Positions 11,189 through 22,825 of a stretch of DNA of 64,000 nt are shown here, in pieces (position 1 is the stretch's first letter; the number at the start of each line of letters is the position of its first letter). The position numbers were made by a program, and so were the translations under genes. Origin of the DNA: Ditylenchus dipsaci (lineage: Eukaryota; Nematoda; Chromadorea; Rhabditida; Anguinidae); the NCBI GenBank assembly GCA_004194705.1, contig SADC01000453.1, forward strand, positions 16,778 to 80,777, read 5' to 3'. The notes beneath the pieces were generated by a model. The model did no database searches. It was not told where the DNA came from and saw only the letters and a program-made list of their open reading frames with translations.

Positions 11189-11835
11189 GAAAATTGAAGC
11201 TTGTTATTATGGAATCATTGCTAGGGTTTTTTGAAAAGTTAATGTAAAGCTTAATTATCAGCTTCATTTTCATTATAATTTTCCAACCATTTGGAAACCT
11301 TTCGAAAAATTGAGTAAAACTTTGCTGAACATCAGGTAAGTCACTCACAAATTATAAAACTGTTAACAGACCATGCTTGTTGATGACAATGAGAATTTTG
11401 AAAATTCTGATGATTTGCAAAAAGACACTTTTTTCATGTAAAATTTTTTAAAATCATTTAGAATGTACTAGGGGTAAAAGGCGACTATCGACGCCTCCAT
11501 TGTGTTCATATACTTATTTGTAGTTGGTATCTGCCTACTTAATTGGTACCTACCTACTTAATTTGTCTACCTATCCACTTTCCTGGCACAGCTACCTATC
11601 TCACCTAACAACTGAGATAAAAAATTTATGTTAGCACCAGGATTTGAGTCTTCGAACTTTCAAAATAAACTACATTGGTCCACCCAAGGCAAATAAAAAT
11701 TCACCCAAAAATGCCTTTGTCCCCCTGTGCGTGGATTCTATTTCATCCATAGCTGTCAATTGAGAAAAAAAATCGCTGAAAATTAATAATCCTTGGCTGA
11801 GTTACAATAATTAACAAACGTAAAATCACGTTTAG

Positions 11836-12068
11836 ACAGCAGCCCAAGTGCCGGCCCCGTCCAAAAAGTATTTTTCTCTAAGCTAACTTTTTTATTTTTC
11901 ACCTATTTCACACCTTTATTGCCGACAATACCAAGGGTATTAGGAAGCTTTGCGACCAAGAAACAGCACACTCTGCATTGCAATAGATTGGGTGGAAAAA
12001 AATCAAGGAAACCGTGAAAGGTAGGCTTAGAGAAAAATAATCTTTGGAGGGGCGGGCACTTCGGCTTT
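11836..12068. repeat. Dispersed structured repeat, copy 1
   Basis: Shares TTAGACAGCAGCCCAAGTG, CAATAGATTGGG and GGTAGGCTTAGAGAAAAATA, in the same order and spacing, with the copy at about 32909-33135. The two ends (CAGCCCAAGTGC.. and ..GGGCACTTCGG) are roughly inverse, so the unit can fold. No frame is conserved between copies, which argues for a non-coding element. Confidence 0.6.
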
Positions 12069-12194
12069 TACATCACCCAGATACTATTTAGTCAACCAAT
12101 TTTAAGGTTGCGATCCAGAAAATCTGGACCACAGAGAATACGGAACTTCAGCAAATTGAAGCTTATCCCTCAAATTTTAATTTTCTTTGCGTAT

Positions 12195-12495
12195 GGTGGT
12201 CAGTTAGAGTAGGTGACCTGATAGGGTAGGTAGATGGCTAGGCAGAGTAGGTAGGTGGTCAGGTAAGGTAGGTAGGTGGCTGATAGGATAAGTAGGTGTA
12301 CAGGTAGGGTAAGTTGGTGGCCAGAGAGGGTAATTAGGTGGCAAGGTGGGGTGGGTAGGTGGCCATTTAGAGTAGGTAGGTGTTCAGGTAACGTAGGTGG
12401 CTGGTGGGGTGAGTAGGTGGCCAGGTAGGGTAAGTTGGTGGCCAGGGAGGGTAATTAGGTGGCCAGGTAAGGTGGGTTGGTGTCCAGGTGGATTT
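12195..12495. repeat. GGTAGGTGGCCAGGTAGGG-like minisatellite
   Basis: About 300 bp of degenerate direct repeats built from GTAGGTGGC, CAGGTAGGGTA and AGTTGGTGGCC, with a longer period of about 34 bp in the second half. It is strongly G-rich on the plus strand. The TACCTACCTACTTAATTGG run at 11530-11575 has the complementary composition. Confidence 0.75.
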
Positions 12496-12881
12496 CGAGT
12501 CATAGATCGGCAAGAGGCTGCTGAGAAGAGGTCTCGATGACAGAAACGAAGCTAATTTTTTGTAGTCGTAAATGACGTTTTTTACCAGGCACCTCTAATG
12601 CGCCAAACTATCTTGTTTATAATATCTAACCTTTGCATTGATCTACACAAAGTGGGTAAAGACCACTGAAGAAAGAGGACACAGTCTCACAGGCAATAAA
12701 TTGGCCTCAGCAGTTCCACATCTGTCAAAAAACTTTTTTGGAGGCAAGCAGCCGACTGCATAGTAGAAGTGCAAATTGCCTAAAGCAATCTTTTCCAAAT
12801 GTGTGCACTAATTTGCTTTTTAAAACATGTTTAAACAAATTTGCATATGTTTTTTATAAAATGAATTTAAAAAATTATAAG

Positions 12882-13135
12882 TACCGTATTTCCTCTTATA
12901 GCTCCCCCGGGGGAGTTATTTTTTGGATGCCCAAAAATCGGAAAAATTTGAGGTCGATCTCGTAATTTTTGGGAGAAAATTAAAAATCGAAAAAGCGAAA
13001 TAGGTAGAGCTCGTGGGAGTTAAGAAAACGCATTAAACAGCTTTGCAAAAATTTTACTCTGGGCTGAGATATATGTCCTCAAAGTTGAGAGGGGGAGTTA
13101 TTAGAGCAGGGGGAGGTATTAGAGATAATACGGTA
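12882..13135. mobile_element. CCGTA-family MITE (GAGCTCC/GGGAGTTA subfamily)
   Basis: The ends are TACCGTATTTCCTCTTATA and TTAGAGATAATACGGTA, 254 bp apart. Inside is the family core: CAAAAATCGGAAAAATTTGAGG-type sequence and a pair of CCCCCGGGGGAGTTATTTTTT blocks. TA at each edge is consistent with the two-base target duplication of pogo/Tc1-mariner elements. Confidence 0.8.
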
Positions 13136-13252
13136 TTGATTTTGCACAATTTGTTAATTTCGACCTTAAATAAATAAATATTTTTTATTCCGAGAATTAA
13201 TGATAAAAAACCGAATTATTCATAAAACTATTGCAATTTAATTTTTTTTAAA

Positions 13253-13483
13253 TACCGTATATTCTCTATTAATCCGCCACCCTACCGACCTCATATCTCA
13301 GCCTAGAGCAAACATTACACAAATCTGTTTTTTGCGTTTTCTTAATTAGCACAAGCTTTCCTGATTCCTTTTTTCAAATTTCGGTCGGCTGCCCGAAAAT
13401 CTCAAAATCGACCTCAAATTTTTCTGATTTTTAGGGGTTGAAAAATAACCCTCCATGGGGAATTAATAAAGAATATACAATAA
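13253..13483. mobile_element. CCGTA-family MITE, degenerate right end
   Basis: The left end TACCGTATATTCTCTATTAA is intact. The right end GAATTAATAAAGAATATACAA has drifted. The inner motif GGGGTTGAAAAATAACCCTCC and the CCGCCACCCTACCGACCTC block match the subfamily at 15241. It sits 44 bp downstream of the last supported exon of the secreted-protein gene. Confidence 0.75.
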
Positions 13484-13526
13484 TAAATACAAATATTTCA
13501 ATGCCTATCAAAATTAACAATAATAC

Positions 13527-14809
13527 CTTGTCACTTTGCACGTCTGGCGTCCAGTTGAAACAGCTAGCTCCATTGCTAGCATTATAGATTAGAGACACAC
13601 AGCTGTCCCAGTTACTTACAATAGCTTAAACATAAATTATAGCAAGCAAGATTCATTGAAGAACTCACGATAAAACAGTGGACCACACTGTTTTTGGATC
13701 AGGTTGAATACACCAGCAAATATCTTGCCGTTGACTGGATCAACATCACTTTGAAGTAGGAAAACTTGCTGCAAACAACTGTTCCAGTTAATATTACTGT
13801 CATTTAGAGACTGGATCATCGAGTTGTAGGCACTAGAACAAAAATCCGTTAGTTTAAAACTGAAAGTATAAGTTTTTGGTTCTATTCCACTATCTGGTGC
13901 GAAAATTGCCTTTGTCTCCAGGGTGACCAACTGAAACTTTCAATTTCCGGTAATTTTTTAACCAAAACCCCGTCATTTGTTCTTATCTCTTAGTCGATCC
14001 AAGGCATTAATCTAGACTCATTATAAAAGCTGAACAAAAATCCGGGCAAAAATAGAGCATATTCGGAAAATGTCCGGAAAACCGGGAAAGTTGATGATCC
14101 TGTTAGTCAATTACGGTTCTATCCTGCTATCTGATGCCGAAATTTCCTTGGTGCCCCCTGTTGTTGTTTTTTTAGTATTTAGCCTTGTTTCTTTGTATTG
14201 TTATATGAAAATTTTGGGGATAATTTGTGAATGATAAAAAACAATCAACCGTAAAAGAAAAAACGGAGTTAAACAAAAATGAGTTGCAACACGAAAAGCT
14301 GGAGGCAGAGAAATATTTTTAAAAACAAGAGGGGGAGCAATGCCAAATACTCAAAAAGCAGGGGACCGAACTAATTTTTGTAACAGCTAGTAGGATAAAG
14401 CCACATTTTTTTAATTTAATTTTTTTAAGTTCTTCAGTAATTTCAAAAAACTTTTTGAAAGATTTTGTACAACAAGATCGTAAACGAACCGACAAACGGT
14501 CACAAAACTGATCTCTTCGGGATAGTTGCCGATGATCATGTTTCTTTTGGCATAAACATCAAAGATCATACTGGCAAACTTAGGGGCATCCTTCCAGCTG
14601 TAGTCATCAATGGATAGTCCGAGTCGCTGCACAAACACTTTTTGAGCGGCCTCAAATGTGGTGTTGGTGCAGGTATTACTGCCTAGAGCAGTCACTTGGC
14701 CTTGAAAAATAAATTATAAGGTCATTAAATACATCTGAAAGTTAAATTTACCTATCAAAAGTACTGCTATAAATACATCTAGAGCGAGAAACGTTTTGAA
14801 GGATTGCAT
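13527..14809 (-). CDS. Small secreted cysteine-containing protein, 3' end open
   Basis: Exons 14752-14809, about 14490-14700, 13669-13832 and 13527-13624 give about 177 codons before a further donor (AAG|GTATTA). Introns of 51 and 44 bp have clear GTAAAT..TTTCAAG and GTGAGT..TTTAAG borders. The donor of exon 2 (CG|GTTCGT near 14490) is weak and was chosen because it keeps phase; without it that exon would run to a stop at 14411. The first 19 residues (MQSFKTFLALDVFIAVLLI) form a signal peptide or anchor. The remainder has cysteines near residues 29, 89, 108, 130, 149 and 161, and the motif INWNSC recurs as SNWDSC, hinting at an internal repeat. N-glycosylation sites (NTT, NDS, NAS, NWT) fit secretion. 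Family not recognised. The last exon is missing; 10999-11188 is one candidate. Confidence 0.7.
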
Positions 14810-14883
14810 TCTATAATAATTCAAACAGTTAATTTTGAATTATGTTAAAAATTTGAGTATTGAATAAAAGTAGAGATGAAGAA

Positions 14884-15640
14884 ACGGGACCAGGACGGAT
14901 TTCAGGACAGGATTTTATGGTCTGTCCAAGACCAGGATCAGGACCAGGATTAGAAATTTTAAAAACCAATATCCTGGTCGGGATCCTGGTCCAAAAACCA
15001 GGATTTTCGTTAAATTCCAGAAATCTGGTTTAAACTGCCAGAAAAATTTTTATTGACATTTTTCTACATTCATTACATCCAGTAAACAATGAGAAACTTA
15101 ATGTCCAGAAATTGCAGAAATCAACACTTTAAAATAACAGATTGTATTCCAAATGAATGAATGAAAATACCCGAGTGAAAAATGCAAAGGTAATATCGAT
15201 CAAAATTCGTTTCAATATGACGTTTCGAAAAAATACCATTTACCGTATTTACTGTATTAACTACCCACCCTCTAATAACTCCCCACCCTACGGACCTTAT
15301 ATCTCAGCCTAGAGCGAACATTTCGCAAATCCGTTTTTTGCGTTTTTTTAGTTGCCGCGAGTTTACCTGATTACACTTTTCAGGTTTTGGTTGAGCACCC
15401 CAAAATCTCAAAATCGACCTCAAAATTTTTCGATTTTTTAGAGGTTAAAAAATAACTCCCCATGGGGACTTAATACAGTAAATACGGTATATTTACCAAA
15501 TTCGACCACCAGGATTGGCCGAAATACCAGGACCAGGACCAGGATTTTTTAATTTGACCAGGACCAGGACCAGGATTTTGTTTTATTTATAAATTTCGAA
15601 CAGGACGGACCAGGACCAGGACAGGATCCTGTCCTGGTCT
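14884..15640. repeat. GACCAGGAC-rich palindromic element with nested MITE
   Basis: Both edges are built from GGACCAGGAC and AGGACAGGATCCTG steps. The left half (14884-15003) reads toward CCAGGATTTT and the right half (15500-15640) mirrors it. A CCGTA-family MITE is inserted at 15241-15489. The GGTCCTG steps make the edges locally self-complementary. Confidence 0.7.
15241..15489. mobile_element. CCGTA-family MITE nested in the GACCAGGAC element
   Basis: The ends are TACCGTATTTACTGTATTAA and TTAATACAGTAAATACGGTA (20 bp, perfectly inverse). Inside are CTCCCCACCCTACGGACC and the conserved GAGGTTAAAAAATAACTCC motif. It inserted into the older palindrome, which gives a relative age order. Confidence 0.85.
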
Positions 15641-15685
15641 TTATTATAAAAGTTCTGTGAAGCATTTTATTTAGCTTATAATAAG

Positions 15686-15931
15686 TAGTACTGTCACCAA
15701 GTTTTCGCACCTTAAAAGATGCCGCCTTTGTGCCTCATACCTATGGGGCACTCTCAAAGATAAGGCCATAGGTATAGGAGATTCTTAAGCTCCGCCCTTT
15801 TCTGACCCATAGGTATGGGATACTACTTAATATTTCGCAATACTATTTCGAAATATAGATCCATACCTTGCCCTATACCTATGGAAACAAAGGCGGCATC
15901 GTTTGATGTATAAAACTTGGTGCAGTACTAT
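15686..15931. repeat. AGTACTG..CACCAAGTTT palindromic element, copy 1
   Basis: AGTACTGTCACCAAGTTT at the left faces AAACTTGGTGCAGTACT at the right. Inside are four CATACCTATGG/CCATAGGTATGG steps and AAAGGCGGCATC facing GATGCCGCCTTT. A second, shorter copy lies at 58770-58905 with the same steps. Confidence 0.75.
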
Positions 15932-16779
15932 TATAATAATGAACTTAGATTGTTAACTTTTTCATTCAGGAATTTGGTCAAACTTTTGCTAAACTGATTT
16001 GAATACAAATCTGAAAAAATTGAGAGTTTTAACGCTACTGTCATATATACCGCACAACACCTGAATTAGTCTTATTGGCCTTGGTACAAATGATTAATTT
16101 CTTGAAGCCATAAGCCATATTAATCATAAATCATGTCAAAAAAATTCCTGACACAAGTAGACAAAAACCCTTTTGGCGAAGTCCATTCACCAAATTTCAT
16201 AAATTTGATTTGACCCGGTCAGATTTTTGAAAAAAAGATCGAGCAAATCCCAAATTTGTAGAACTAAGCCAAGCTTTCAAAAGCATGCATTTGAAAAACT
16301 ATAGCTTAAAAATAACAAATCAATACAAAAATTCCTTACTAATTGCCTTAATTTTGATTTTTGTGATTAGTAATTAAAAAAAGTCGCAGCTTACATGTGC
16401 TGATATCATTGCTATTTGACTGTTAGAACTACTACTCTTATCAATTTGGCTAATAAAAACAGAAAAAAATTAATAGCAATAAGCACACAGTCATGAAATT
16501 TTCTTATTTATTTAAGGTGAATAAAATCCAACGTAATTGAAGCATGTTAAACAAACTTATAACCTTCATCAATTGGACCGGCCGGTTTATTTTTGAGCTT
16601 GGAAAAGTCAGAGAAATTTGAGCTAATTTTGATATTTTTAAGTGATGAAGAAAAATCTTAAAAGTGCAATCCGTTAAACTCATGGTAACTCAGAAAACAG
16701 ATTAGCAAGGTTGTTTTTTCTAAACTGAGATATAGGTTCTTGAGGTGACCCTTTGTCAGAGAGAGTATGTTTAATAGAA
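15932..16779. other. No gene recognised
   Basis: AT-rich sequence with a CGGTCAGATTTTTG/GACCGGCCGGTT neighbourhood but no exon, paired terminal repeat or tandem array that I could define. Confidence 0.45.
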
Positions 16780-18832
16780 TCCACGCCGCTATATTGCGCG
16801 CATGTCTAACTCTCAAGCTCTCTAATCTTTAAAAAGAATTAATAGCAATCTAACTTCGAGCCCCTGCGCTCATGAAGTAGGCGCAGGGGGCTTGAAGTTG
16901 AGATGCGCACACCCACATACCTTAGACACAAATCACTCGAGAGTGACTCTGGAGAAAAAGAGATAATTTTTTTTCTCAAAAGACTCAAAAAGTGTTAATA
17001 CGAGAAAGGCGGACTGTAACTTTTGACTACTAGGGAGTTTTCAGACCTGCTGAGCACGATGATCGCGAAATCAGACCCTGAACCTGTGAGCAATGCCCTT
17101 AATTACCCCCATTTTCGAAGCGACTCTTTGAAAAATGGACAACTTTTTCTTACGGCTGGTGAGCAATGAAATTATTTGGCGCAGCAATTTTTTTTCTGCT
17201 TATAAGAAAGCTCTTTGTCTGGGCTTTCTAATGGTATGTCATTTGTCCACATATGAAAGCATTAAAATGGAACCACAGATGAAACCACATTAAACCCGAA
17301 ATTTTCTCACTTGACACAAGTTTACTCAAGCTGCTCAAGACATGTCATATCGCCGTTCAACTCCATTATGCTTGGTCAATACTTGTAGAGGAATTCAAGA
17401 GCTACAAGATAAGGCAAAAATCAGCACAGAAATTACACAAAAGACACTCAGAAATTACAGGAGAAGAGATAAACTCAGCTGTTTTCGTGGTATTGAAAAT
17501 TTAAGGGTACCTGGTTTGGCTTATTTATAACCGACTTTTTTCAACATTTTTGGTTTCCAATATACCAAAATGATCAGCGTGAAAAATACGACAGAACTAT
17601 TGCGAAAAAACTTACAAGACAACAAGCGAATATCACAATATTCAAGCCGAAACATTTTGACCTTAAAAACATACCGAAAAACCTGGGGCTTTTGTACGAA
17701 AATTCAGGTGGTTATGGCTTGGTTTCGTAATTTTCTAAACATTTCATTGGACTTTTTGAAAAAGTAAAAACATCATAAGATAGAGCGTGAAAAACTGCAT
17801 CAGATACCACTATTATATCACGAGTGTTACTGTGCTTTCCCGTTTTATTCAGAGGATTGAAGAAGTGGCCTGGCAGCCTGGTCATGGATGGACGATTTTG
17901 GTTTAATTTTACTGAGTTTAGAATCGATATTTTTGAGCGCAATATTCGCGCAAGTTGTATATCAAAAGATAGCCAAGACTTTGGCGAGTCTTCTCATGCT
18001 CACAGTATTTCAATTAAAAATAAATGTGTCGATTTTAGGCATTTTGAAATGGAACCAGAATCGTCCATCCATGACCAGGCTGCCAGGCCACTTCTTCAGT
18101 CCTTCAAAAAAGAGGGAAAACATAGTAATAGTTGTGATCTAATAGTGGTATCTAATGCAGTTTTTCACTGCATTAGATGCTGCGCCAAATAATTTCATTG
18201 CTCACCAGCCTTAAGAAAAAATTGTCCATTTTTTAAAGAGTCGTTTTGAAAATTGGCGTAATTAAGGGCATTGCACACAAGTTCATGGGTCTGATTTCGC
18301 GATCATCGTGCTCAGCAGGTCTGAAAACCCCCGGGTAGTCAAAAGTTACAGTCCGCCTTTCTCGTGTTAATGAGCACTTTTAGATCACTTTCACGAAAAA
18401 AAAATTCATGAAAAAATTTTCAAAAAAATTTGTGCCTTGGTCCATTAAGCTGATTTTTTCCGCAAATTTTTCTTGTTAAATAGCAGGGGGTTTTGAACAT
18501 GATTTTGTTAGATGGGGCATACCGCATGAAAAAGCTCTGGTATGCGTATATATTTTCATGCATCCAGAGTCACTTTCGAGAGATTTGCGTCTAAGGTATG
18601 TGGGTGTGGCATCTCTAACCAATAGTAGTACCAACGAAAATATACCAACGGAATAGTATTACCAACTATGGAATAGTACCATCCATACAATGGAAAAGGC
18701 CCTTTCCGTGGCGCAGGGGCTTGGTTGGTTAGAGATGCGCGCGCGCACTTACCTTAGACATAATTCCGAGCAAGACTCTTGATCAAAATGCATTTAGAGA
18801 TTATTTTTGCCCAGCTCCAGTGACCATAACGG
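16780..18832. repeat. 2-kb nested palindrome
   Basis: Symmetry at three levels. The outer shells are half-copies of the AAGGTAAGT/GC-hairpin repeat (about 16796-16950 and 18536-18832). The middle shell pairs 17004-17190 with 18178-18370 (GGCGGACTGTAACTTTTGAC facing GTCAAAAGTTACAGTCCGCC). The inner shell pairs 17792-17910 with 18050-18170 (TGGCCTGGCAGCCTGGTCAT facing its complement). Frames of 60-122 codons occur here only because of the symmetry and are not called as genes. Confidence 0.8.
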
Positions 18833-18959
18833 GGTAGAATACCACGTTCGAGAAGATTTTTTGATAAAGTAGTGGAATAATACGAATACTAAGGTAGAAG
18901 ACCATGTTTTGCGGTTTTTTAGAGTAAGATTATGTGACTGTATTTAGAGGTATTCAACA

Positions 18960-19150
18960 TTGTTTTGGTCACTATAGCTGAGCAAAAAGAGTCTCTAAAT
19001 GCATTTTGATCAAGAGTCTTGCTCGGAATTATGTCAAAGGTAAGTAACTGCGCGCATCTCTAGCCAATTAAGCCCCCTGCGCCCCTCTTCGGGGGTGCAG
19101 GGGTCTTGCTTGGGTTGAGATGGGCACACCCACATACCTTAGAAGGGTCT
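18960..19150. repeat. GC-hairpin foldback repeat, copy D
   Basis: Same order as copy A: GCTCGGAATTATGTC, AAGGTAAGTAACTGCGCGC, a GC hairpin (CCCCCTGCGCCCC TCTTC GGGGGTGCAGGGG), then GAGATGGGCACACCCACATACC. It follows copy C directly, giving a tandem pair. Confidence 0.75.
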
Positions 19151-19529
19151 CTTAAAAAAAGCCAAAAAGGGTCTCTCCCCTTTTCCGACCTGTGGCTACG
19201 AGCCAGAGACTCAGCCATCCAAAAATTAAACGACGGGATCCCGTTGGTTGGGTCCACAAAATCCTGGCCCCGGTCCCGGTCTAAATCTAGGTCGAAAATC
19301 CCGTCCCGGATTCCCGTTGGGTGGCGTCTTTCCGTCTCTAATATTTTTTTGTCTTGGTCACACAACCTGATTTACTATAGCAGGTCAACTTTAATTGAGT
19401 GTAGGGGGTATACTGTAAATGCTTTAAAAGCTTTTAAAATATTCGGCTCTTTATCTATACACAATAAAGTGTTACGAAAAATAATGAACTCAAAAAGAAG
19501 GTTTTTTTATTGAGAAAATTCTTGCTTTT

Positions 19530-19745
19530 TTATGCATGCAGAGTTGCCTTCGAGTGATTGGTGTCTAAGTTATGTGGGTTTGAGCATCTCAACTCCAAGC
19601 TCCCGAGCCTCTGAGCCCCGAGAAAGGGAGGAGGGCAAGGGACTTGAGAGCTGAAGATGCGCGCACTGACTTACCTTAGAAATGTTTCCGAGTAGTACTC
19701 TTGATCATAAAATGCATATAGAGTCTCTTTTTGCCACGGCCATGT
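19530..19745. repeat. GC-hairpin foldback repeat, copy E, inverted
   Basis: It begins with GCAGAGTTGCCTTCGAGTGATT, and the right arm GATGCGCGCACTGACTTACC faces a decayed left arm. The central hairpin is reduced to AGCCCCGAGAAAGGGAGG. It is more diverged than copies A, D and G. Confidence 0.65.
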
Positions 19746-19965
19746 TAATCATATTAATTGTAAATCATGTCGAAAAAAATTCTTCACACAAGTAGACGAA
19801 AAAAATCGGAACTCGAACTTGAAGAACGTAAATGAGTCACTAGTAATTGCACGTGCTTGAAGTTATTCTTTGATTTGAAACTTCTGTGCTAAAATTTCCT
19901 TGGTTATTTCCTTCAGTGACCTCTTTGTGAAGTCCAATACTGAAAAGCAGACATTTTGTTAGATC

Positions 19966-20196
19966 AGGTCGTGCCAAAAGTTCTGTCCGTTTTTTTAATG
20001 AAATTTTTGTGGCATTGTGTTTTAAATCTATGAATTTTCAAAAAAGTTTTTACAAGTTGACCACTCATTTTGCAGCCAGGAATGTCAGCTACAAAATGAG
20101 AAGTCAATTCTAAAAAAGTTGTCTGAAAATTTATAGAAAAATTATAATGCCATAAAAAGTTCATTTAAAAAACGGACAGAACTTATGGCACGACCT
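19966..20196. mobile_element. mariner-like MITE
   Basis: The ends are AGGTCGTGCCAAAAGTTCTG and CAGAACTTATGGCACGACCT, followed inside by TCCGTTTTTT and AAAAAACGGA. The interior also pairs (AGTTGACCACTCATTTTG facing CAAAATGAGAAGTCAATT). End sequence and size (231 bp) suit a Tc1/mariner-type MITE. A related end, AGGTTGTTCAAAAACTACTG, occurs alone near 24150. Confidence 0.7.
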
Positions 20197-20366
20197 AATA
20201 TTAGACAATAACAATATTCAGTTGTCCTTAAATTATCGACTATTTGGTACTATTCCATTGTACCAACACCACCACATATGCTCCTTTAAAAGCATTTTCT
20301 GGTGCTACTGTAATATATACGCTCCCCACCCCTCCCTCAATAATTTTTAAACTTACGAATTTGGAT

Positions 20367-20695
20367 TAGCCCAACTTAGGCTTTGGGCCCTAGGCATTAA
20401 ACTCAGGGACAACCCGTACTAATTTCAAGGAAACTGGGGAACGAACTTATGCGGATGTGGATGCGGACGTGTTGTGAGAGCGCCCTAAAGTTTCTTTTAC
20501 CGCATGTTTCGTAAAAATGCACAGTTTTTCATGAATCCTGAGTAAAAAAGCTACATGAGAAAATAGACGCTACTGTCATATAGCCCCTCCCCAATCATTT
20601 TTCGAGGGTATCTGAAACCATACTTTTTTCAATGCTGAAATTAGTATGGGTTGTCCCTGAGTTCAATGCCTAGGGCCAAAGCCTAAGAATTGGTC
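20367..20695. repeat. Inverted-repeat element with GGCTTTGGGCCCTAGGC ends
   Basis: TTAGGCTTTGGGCCCTAGGC at the left faces GCCTAGGGCCAAAGCCTAA at the right, followed inside by GGGACAACCCGTACTAATTT facing AAATTAGTATGGGTTGTCCC. A partial relative lies near 9295. Confidence 0.75.
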
Positions 20696-20699
20696 AAAA

Positions 20700-22825
20700 T
20701 TGATGTGGAAAAATGGTTTTTACTAGCTGCACCTTATTTCAAAGAGTCTTATTGTGTGATAAGCGACAATAAGCGATCCTTAGCTGCCATTAAATGTGAT
20801 GGGCTGCAGCATCACTGAGTACAGGGGGGTGGGCGTCATGGGACAGCCAGACATATGATCATCTTGTTGACTATCCTCTTGTACGCGTGGATCTTACCAA
20901 CCTCCCTGTTGATAGACGAAATCGATTGATTGCAAATGGATGTTCCGTTAGAACTTGTTAAAAAGTCAGTTAGATAAGAGAATATATTTGCTTCACATTG
21001 CATTGCGTTATATCACACTAGCGGTAAAAATTTTTTATTCCAAATACTTAAATTATACCTATTGTTTGGCGACCACAGTACAGTTGCAGTCAATTAATGC
21101 CTTGTGAAAACACATTTTTTATTGAATTTCAACATAAGAAGTTATAATTTGGAAAAAGCAAGTTTTTGCAAATTTAACAAAAAATCCTTTTGTTTAGTTT
21201 TTTGTTTTTTAATTTGTCTGAGAATCGGCGAAATATTATTTTTCGGAAATCAATAAGAATTAGCCACGTTGATTCACATTCTGAGTACTGCGCCGATTTG
21301 CCGTAACGGCAGGAATAGTAAATACCGTATTTACTCTAATTTAAGCTCCCTATAATTTTAGCCCCCCCCCCCCCTAATTTTAGCCCCGATTTCTTTTTCA
21401 TTTAAATACTTTTAAAAGCTTCAAGGAACATTCTCGAGGTTTTCCTAACGTACGCTGGTCTACCATTGCTGAGCGTGAGCCTAAATTTATACATTTTTCA
21501 TATTTAGGGAGAAAATAAGCTTGGGGTACCAAGGCAATTTTTTTACCATCTTAATGGTCAAAAAATTTCACCTTCAAATTTTCGAGTTCAAATCGTATTA
21601 TGTGGAAGGTGAATTAGGTGAATAAGCATTTACACAGTATTTTTTTTTCATCTAACATAGAATTTAATATTCTGTTAAATGACACTAAGGATTTTCAAAA
21701 AAACTTTGAAAATTACAAAAATATTTGGGAATCACGGTTTTGACTCATAACAATTCCGAGCAACAATAATATATAGCCAAAACAGTGACAAAAATTAAAA
21801 GTTTAAAATTATGGTGTGTTTCACAACGAGAAATTGTTGATTTGTGTTTCTGAAATTGTTTTTTATTGTATTTTCATTTCCGGAATGAAAGGTCTTTGTT
21901 TGTTGACTTTTGTTGGGATAAATGGGTTGAATCAGGGAACGTAACTTTACTTTTTAAAAAAGATTTGTACTTTTTTGGGACCCAAAATCTTTTTTATTTT
22001 TGAAGTTGGATGGAAATCTATGGAAAGAAATTCAGCCACATGATTATTTGGAATATGTTAACGATGATAAACCTTTGTTGTTGAACATTGATTTTTGTTG
22101 ATTTTACTTGCAATAAATACTTCTTTTTGCCCATACATATGGTTTTTTTGCAACTTGAATGGATATTTTCACGTGGGCTTGTATTTTTCAACCCACTCGC
22201 GGATATGAGTTTTTTTAGAAGCTTGTATTAAAAGGCAGGCTTGCATTGGAGGGTGGCTGTCGATTAGAAAGTGGACTTCAGCTAGAGCGTTATCGGTAGT
22301 CATGGTGACCTCTTACACTACTACTTCATGTGCACGAGTTTGTTAATTCAAACCTAACTTTTTGTCGAAAAATACTCTCCTTAACGCTTTTTGGTGTTTT
22401 TTTTAATTCTGGGTCTAGTGGTCTTCGGCTACAATATTCTGTGCAAAAATTTCCTAAACTTTTCAGTTAACTTTTCAGTTTTTTTGGTTTAATATGATTT
22501 GGTTCTTTTAAAATTTTCACTAGAAACTGTTTTTTCGAAAGTAGGCAAATGACACACCATTAAAAAGTGCAAAAAAGGCTTTCTGAAAAGTGTATAAAAA
22601 TTGTGGCTTAAAAAAATTCCCTGCTCGCCTGCATGAAGAAAAAACCACACTAACTTAAAAGCTAGTCAGGAAAATTGGACTTTTCGAGAGTATTCTAATC
22701 TAGTTTGGATGTCCGCTTTGTGATATCCGCTTTTTCTATGACAAAGCACATCAGGGTGAACCGTCGTTAAAGTCAGCCTTTTTCGTGTGAAAACTACTTC
22801 TATAAGTTTTGAAACAAAAAAAAAT
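20700..22825. other. No gene recognised, one solitary MITE end
   Basis: A left CCGTA-family end (TACCGTATTTACTCTAATTT) starts at 21323 and runs into AGCCCCCCCC/CTAATTTTAGCC steps, but no right end follows. The block 20790-20960 is less AT-rich (GGGGGGTGGGCGTCATGGGACAG...) and may be a relic of something transcribed, but no frame or fold convinced me. Confidence 0.45.

Noticed and set aside
13527..14809. Assignment of the secreted protein to the nematode DUF19 family
   Set aside because: Cysteine spacing does not follow the regular pattern I would expect, so no family name is given.
17824..18192. 122-codon open frame on the plus strand
   Set aside because: It lies across the inner arms of a palindrome and reads the two arms in mirror. 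Composition is not protein-like.
19106..19513. 135-codon open frame
   Set aside because: It starts within a GC-hairpin repeat copy and passes through GATCCCGT/CGGGATC steps. No splice context or family.
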